Shown piece after piece: positions 6,360 to 8,193 of a stretch of 8,193 nucleotides of DNA. Each line of letters starts with the position of its first letter. Positions within the stretch are counted from its first letter, which is position 1. The notes under the pieces were generated by a model that saw nothing but the letters and a program-made list of their open reading frames with translations, searched no databases and had not been told where the DNA came from. A program made the translations under genes and the position numbers. The DNA is from an uncultured Bacilli bacterium (GTDB taxonomy: Bacteria > Bacillota_I > Bacilli_A > RFN20 > CAG-826), in the NCBI GenBank assembly GCA_934162685.1, contig CAKPJO010000069.1, forward strand, positions 1-8,193. Direction: 5' to 3'.

Positions 6360-6881
6360 ATGGAAGACAAAACATTAGAATTGATCAAAACAAGAAGAAG
6401 CGTTCGTTCTTATGAAGATAAGAAAGTGCCAGAAGAATTATTAAATAAAGTACTTGAAGCGGGTACATATGCACCAACTGGAAGAGGTAAGCAATCACCA
6501 GTTATTGTTGCTATTACTTCTGAAAAATATCGTAATATCATTCAAACACTTAATGCTGGTGTAATGGGAGTAAATATTGATCCATATTATGGCGCACCAG
6601 TTGTTATTGTTGTTTTAGCGGATCCTAGTATTAATACTTGGGTAGAAGACGCATCGCTAGTATTAGGTAATATGATGTTAGAAGCTCATGCTTTGGGCCT
6701 TGGATCAGTTTGGATTCATCGCGAAAGAGAAATATTTGATAGTGGTGTAGGAAAAGAACTTTTAAAAGAATGGGGACTACCTGAAGAATTACGCGGAGTT
6801 GGTTCTATCGCATTAGGTTACACTAAAGGTGAATATCCAGTGGCTAAACCTCGTAAAGAAAATTATATAAAACGTGTTTAA
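6360..6881 (+). CDS. Nitroreductase-family FMN-dependent oxidoreductase
   Basis: A 173-residue protein typical of the small single-domain nitroreductase family. It begins with the FMN-phosphate binding RRSVRSY (12-18), followed by APTGRGKQSP (38-47, the flavin loop where relatives often read APSxxNxQPW). Later come the LGNMMLEAHALGLGSVWI stretch (102-119) and the GYTKGEYP C-terminal segment (153-160). These enzymes are homodimeric cytoplasmic flavoproteins that use NAD(P)H to reduce nitroaromatics, quinones or other acceptors; the physiological substrate cannot be read from the sequence. The start ATG 6360 has AAGGAGA (6347-6353) at a good distance. The gene is divergent from pst, and nothing links it to phosphate uptake beyond position. 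Confidence 0.92.
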   Translation: MEDKTLELIKTRRSVRSYEDKKVPEELLNKVLEAGTYAPTGRGKQSPVIVAITSEKYRNIIQTLNAGVMGVNIDPYYGAPVVIVVLADPSINTWVEDASLVLGNMMLEAHALGLGSVWIHREREIFDSGVGKELLKEWGLPEELRGVGSIALGYTKGEYPVAKPRKENYIKRV

Positions 6882-6899
6882 TTTGCTTTGATAAAGAAC

Positions 6900-6905
6900 T
6901 ATAAT
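6900..6905 (+). promoter_or_regulatory. Candidate -10 of the mechanosensitive channel gene
   Basis: A perfect TATAAT lies in the 51-nt gap after the nitroreductase stop, 27 nt before the mscS ATG. The -35 at 17 nt (TTTAAT, 6877-6882) is poor. No hairpin terminator is visible in the gap, so the channel gene may also be reached by readthrough. Confidence 0.35.
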
Positions 6906-6918
6906 ATTATTTGGTTAT

Positions 6919-6924
6919 AAGGAG
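6919..6924 (+). promoter_or_regulatory. Ribosome binding site that fixes the mscS start
   Basis: AAGGAG 8 nt before ATG 6933. An in-frame GTG at 6924 overlaps this site and so cannot use it, which makes ATG 6933 the start. Confidence 0.75.
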
Positions 6925-6932
6925 TGGTTTTT

Positions 6933-7757
6933 ATGGATTGGAATCAATTTTGGAAAACAGTGCAAGATTGGGTTACTAACACAGGAATTAAAATTGTTAT
7001 TGCTATCATTATTTTAATAATATCATTTAGCATAATTAACGCAATTAGTAAGAAAATTGCTAAAAAAGCCGATAAAAAAGTAGAGGAAAATAAGAAAATT
7101 GATAAAACGTTATATCGTACTTTAAGTTATGTTACTAAAATAGGACTTAAGATTTTAGTTGTTCTTGCTCTTATTGGCTATTTAGGAATTGATACTTCAG
7201 GAGTTACAGCTTTACTTGCTTCTCTTGGTGTTGGTGTTGGTTTAGCGATTAATGGTACTTTATCAAACTTTGCTGGCGGTGTAATGCTTGTCTTTACTCG
7301 CCCATTCCGTGTCGATGATTACATTGAAGCATTGGATAATGGCGGAACCGTAGAAGATATTCATATTTGTTATACAAAACTAAGAACGCCAGATAATAAA
7401 GTTGTTTATTTACCAAATGGTGCCTTATCAACAGCGCAAATTGTAAATTACTCAGAAAAAGATACTCGAAGAGTGGATGTTAATTTATCGATTTCTTATG
7501 CTGATGATTTTGAAAAAGCGAAAAAAGTTATTTTAGAAGTTTGTAAGAAAAACAAAAAGATTCTTAATATACCCGCTCCTGCAATTAATGTTGTTGAGCA
7601 TGGTGATAGTTCAATCAATATTACCGCTAAGGTATGGTGCAAAAATGCTGATTATTGGGATGTAAAATTCTATATGTTAGAAAAAGTTAAAGTTGCATTT
7701 GATGAAAATGGCATTGAAATTCCATTCAATCAATTAGAAGTAACTTTAAAAAAATAA
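6933..7757 (+). CDS. mscS: MscS-family small-conductance mechanosensitive channel
   Basis: A 274-residue protein close to the length of E. coli MscS (286). Helix TM1 covers about 19-40, followed by a lysine-rich stretch (41-58), TM2 about 66-86 and pore helix TM3 about 91-123. TM3 is rich in Gly/Ala packing pairs (ASLGVGVGLAINGTLSNFAGG, 96-116, within the pore-lining segment). The cytoplasmic beta domain has FTRPFRVDDYI (121-131) and YLPNGAL (159-165), with a C-terminal domain ending near GIEIPFNQLEV (260-270), a variant of the usual GIPxPQ motif. Such channels are heptamers in the cytoplasmic membrane that open under tension and release solutes on osmotic downshock. The start ATG 6933 is chosen by AAGGAG at 6919-6924. 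It follows the nitroreductase by 51 nt. Confidence 0.96.
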   Translation: MDWNQFWKTVQDWVTNTGIKIVIAIIILIISFSIINAISKKIAKKADKKVEENKKIDKTLYRTLSYVTKIGLKILVVLALIGYLGIDTSGVTALLASLGVGVGLAINGTLSNFAGGVMLVFTRPFRVDDYIEALDNGGTVEDIHICYTKLRTPDNKVVYLPNGALSTAQIVNYSEKDTRRVDVNLSISYADDFEKAKKVILEVCKKNKKILNIPAPAINVVEHGDSSINITAKVWCKNADYWDVKFYMLEKVKVAFDENGIEIPFNQLEVTLKK

Positions 7758-7759
7758 AA

Positions 7760-7852
7760 AGTAGTTGCAAGTGAAATAATAAAGAATACATTATTAACCT
7801 TTGACTGAGTTGTTGTAAGTAAGCGATTATGACACTTGCTAAAGTAACTACT
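7760..7852 (+). repeat. Imperfect inverted repeat between mscS and the MFS gene
   Basis: AGTAGTT (7760-7766) and GCAAGTG (7767-7773) are the exact complements of AACTACT (7846-7852) and CACTTGC (7833-7839). This gives two 7-bp helices with a 6-nt bulge (7840-7845) on the 3' side only. The enclosed region can form a small A-U hairpin (7775-7780 with 7790-7795). No U-tract follows, so it is not a normal terminator of mscS. It could be a structured leader in readthrough transcripts, a pair of protein-binding sites, or a remnant of a small repeat element. Confidence 0.55.
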
Positions 7853-7857
7853 CAAAG
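7799..7857 (+). promoter_or_regulatory. Alternative hairpin upstream of the MFS ribosome binding site
   Basis: CTTTGA (7799-7804) pairs with TCAAAG (7852-7857). GTTGTT (7809-7814) pairs with AACTAC (7846-7851) with one mismatch. AGTAAG (7818-7823) pairs with CTTGCT (7835-7840) through one G-U. These use the same 3' arms as the larger inverted repeat, so the two folds exclude each other. The stem ends 3 nt before the GAGGTG ribosome binding site (7861-7866). The regulatory role is inferred only from this layout. Confidence 0.35.
7801..7830 (+). promoter_or_regulatory. Sigma-A-like promoter of the MFS gene
   Basis: TTGACT (7801-7806, 5 of 6) and GATTAT (7825-7830, 4 of 6) are 18 nt apart. Transcription would start near 7837 and leave a leader of about 35 nt with GAGGTG 5 nt before the ATG. 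A transcript from here lacks the 5' arms of both folds described for this gap, so those would matter only for transcripts coming through mscS. Confidence 0.45.
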
Positions 7858-7871
7858 TAAGAGGTGAAAAG

Positions 7872-8193
7872 ATGTATTCTTTTTTATTAGTTATTATTTA
7901 TATAGCTTTTATAAGCTTGGGGTTACCCGATTCATTGCTTGGATCATGTTGGCCAGTAGTGCACATAGAAATGAATGTTCCAACTTCATATATGGGAATA
8001 GTTTCTATGACTATTGCTATTGGTACAGTCATATCTAGTTTATTATCAGATAAATTAACGACAAAATTTGGAACTAAAATAGTGACAGTTGTAAGTGTGT
8101 TTTTAACTACAATTGCATTATTTGGTTTTTCGTTATCTAGCCAATTTTGGATGCTAATTCTTTTTGCAATACCTTATGGCTTAGGTGCTGGGG
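7872..8193 (+). CDS. Major facilitator superfamily transporter, N-terminal part (runs off the right edge)
   Basis: Only the first 107 codons are visible, with no stop before the edge. Hydrophobic helices cover about residues 3-19, 39-57, 68-88 and 92-107. Between helices 2 and 3 is SDKLTTKFGTKI (59-70), the motif-A loop of MFS proteins (DK/R followed by a basic residue and G). The N-terminal GLPDSLLGSCWPVV (17-30) resembles a group of Bacillota MFS permeases related to sugar or drug transporters. The substrate cannot be told from this part. Most members have about 380-400 residues. The start ATG 7872 has GAGGTG (7861-7866) at 5 nt. It lies 114 nt after mscS. Confidence 0.88.
   Translation, partial: MYSFLLVIIYIAFISLGLPDSLLGSCWPVVHIEMNVPTSYMGIVSMTIAIGTVISSLLSDKLTTKFGTKIVTVVSVFLTTIALFGFSLSSQFWMLILFAIPYGLGAG

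Noticed and set aside
7744..7852. Inverted repeat after mscS as an intrinsic terminator
   Set aside because: On the plus strand no T-run follows the 3' arm. On the minus strand a T-rich run does follow, but the loop is about 60 nt and no minus-strand gene ends there.
1..8193. CRISPR arrays, tRNA or rRNA genes, insertion sequences, phage or defence genes
   Set aside because: I looked for regular spacer repeats, tRNA-like cloverleaf arms, transposase or integrase motifs and target-site duplications and saw none. All long frames are accounted for by housekeeping transport and regulatory genes.

Overview
The window comes from a low-GC, AT-rich bacterial chromosome. It uses TGG for tryptophan and TGA as a genuine stop (end of the response-regulator gene), so the standard bacterial code applies and not the Mycoplasma code. 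Gram-positive style Shine-Dalgarno sites (GGAGG, AAGGAG, GAGGTG), a lipoprotein-type PstS, a PhoR with a large extracellular sensor loop and tandem TTTACA Pho boxes together suggest a Bacillota lineage (Bacilli/Erysipelotrichia or an uncultured relative). The species cannot be named from this sequence.

Left three quarters, minus strand (about 6209 down to 1): one compact phosphate-starvation operon, pstS-pstC-pstA-pstB-phoU-response regulator-phoR, the last gene running off the left edge. Neighbouring genes overlap or are separated by at most 11 nt. The transporter (PstS binding lipoprotein, PstC/PstA channel, PstB ATPase), its regulator PhoU and the PhoP/PhoB-PhoR two-component pair are therefore probably co-transcribed. 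Three TTTACA hexamers at 10-11 nt period lie just upstream of pstS on its coding strand and resemble the Pho box bound by PhoP, which would close an autoregulatory loop.

Right quarter, plus strand: a small nitroreductase-family flavoprotein, an MscS-type mechanosensitive channel, and the first 107 codons of a major facilitator (MFS) transporter cut by the right edge. The 240-nt gap between the divergent pstS and nitroreductase genes holds promoters for both directions. The 114-nt gap before the MFS gene holds an imperfect inverted repeat, competing hairpins and a sigma-A-like promoter.

Two proteins of the Pst system have unusual architecture. PstS appears circularly permuted: the canonical C-terminal half (RxxxSGTR motif) comes first after the lipobox, and the canonical N-terminal half (GSTSV, DIGFLSREL, ITKW) comes last, with all recognisable phosphate-contact motifs kept. 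PstA is about 100 residues longer than usual because a PDZ-like extracellular segment sits between its first membrane helix and the permease core. These are the main points of novelty; the rest of the window is conventional.
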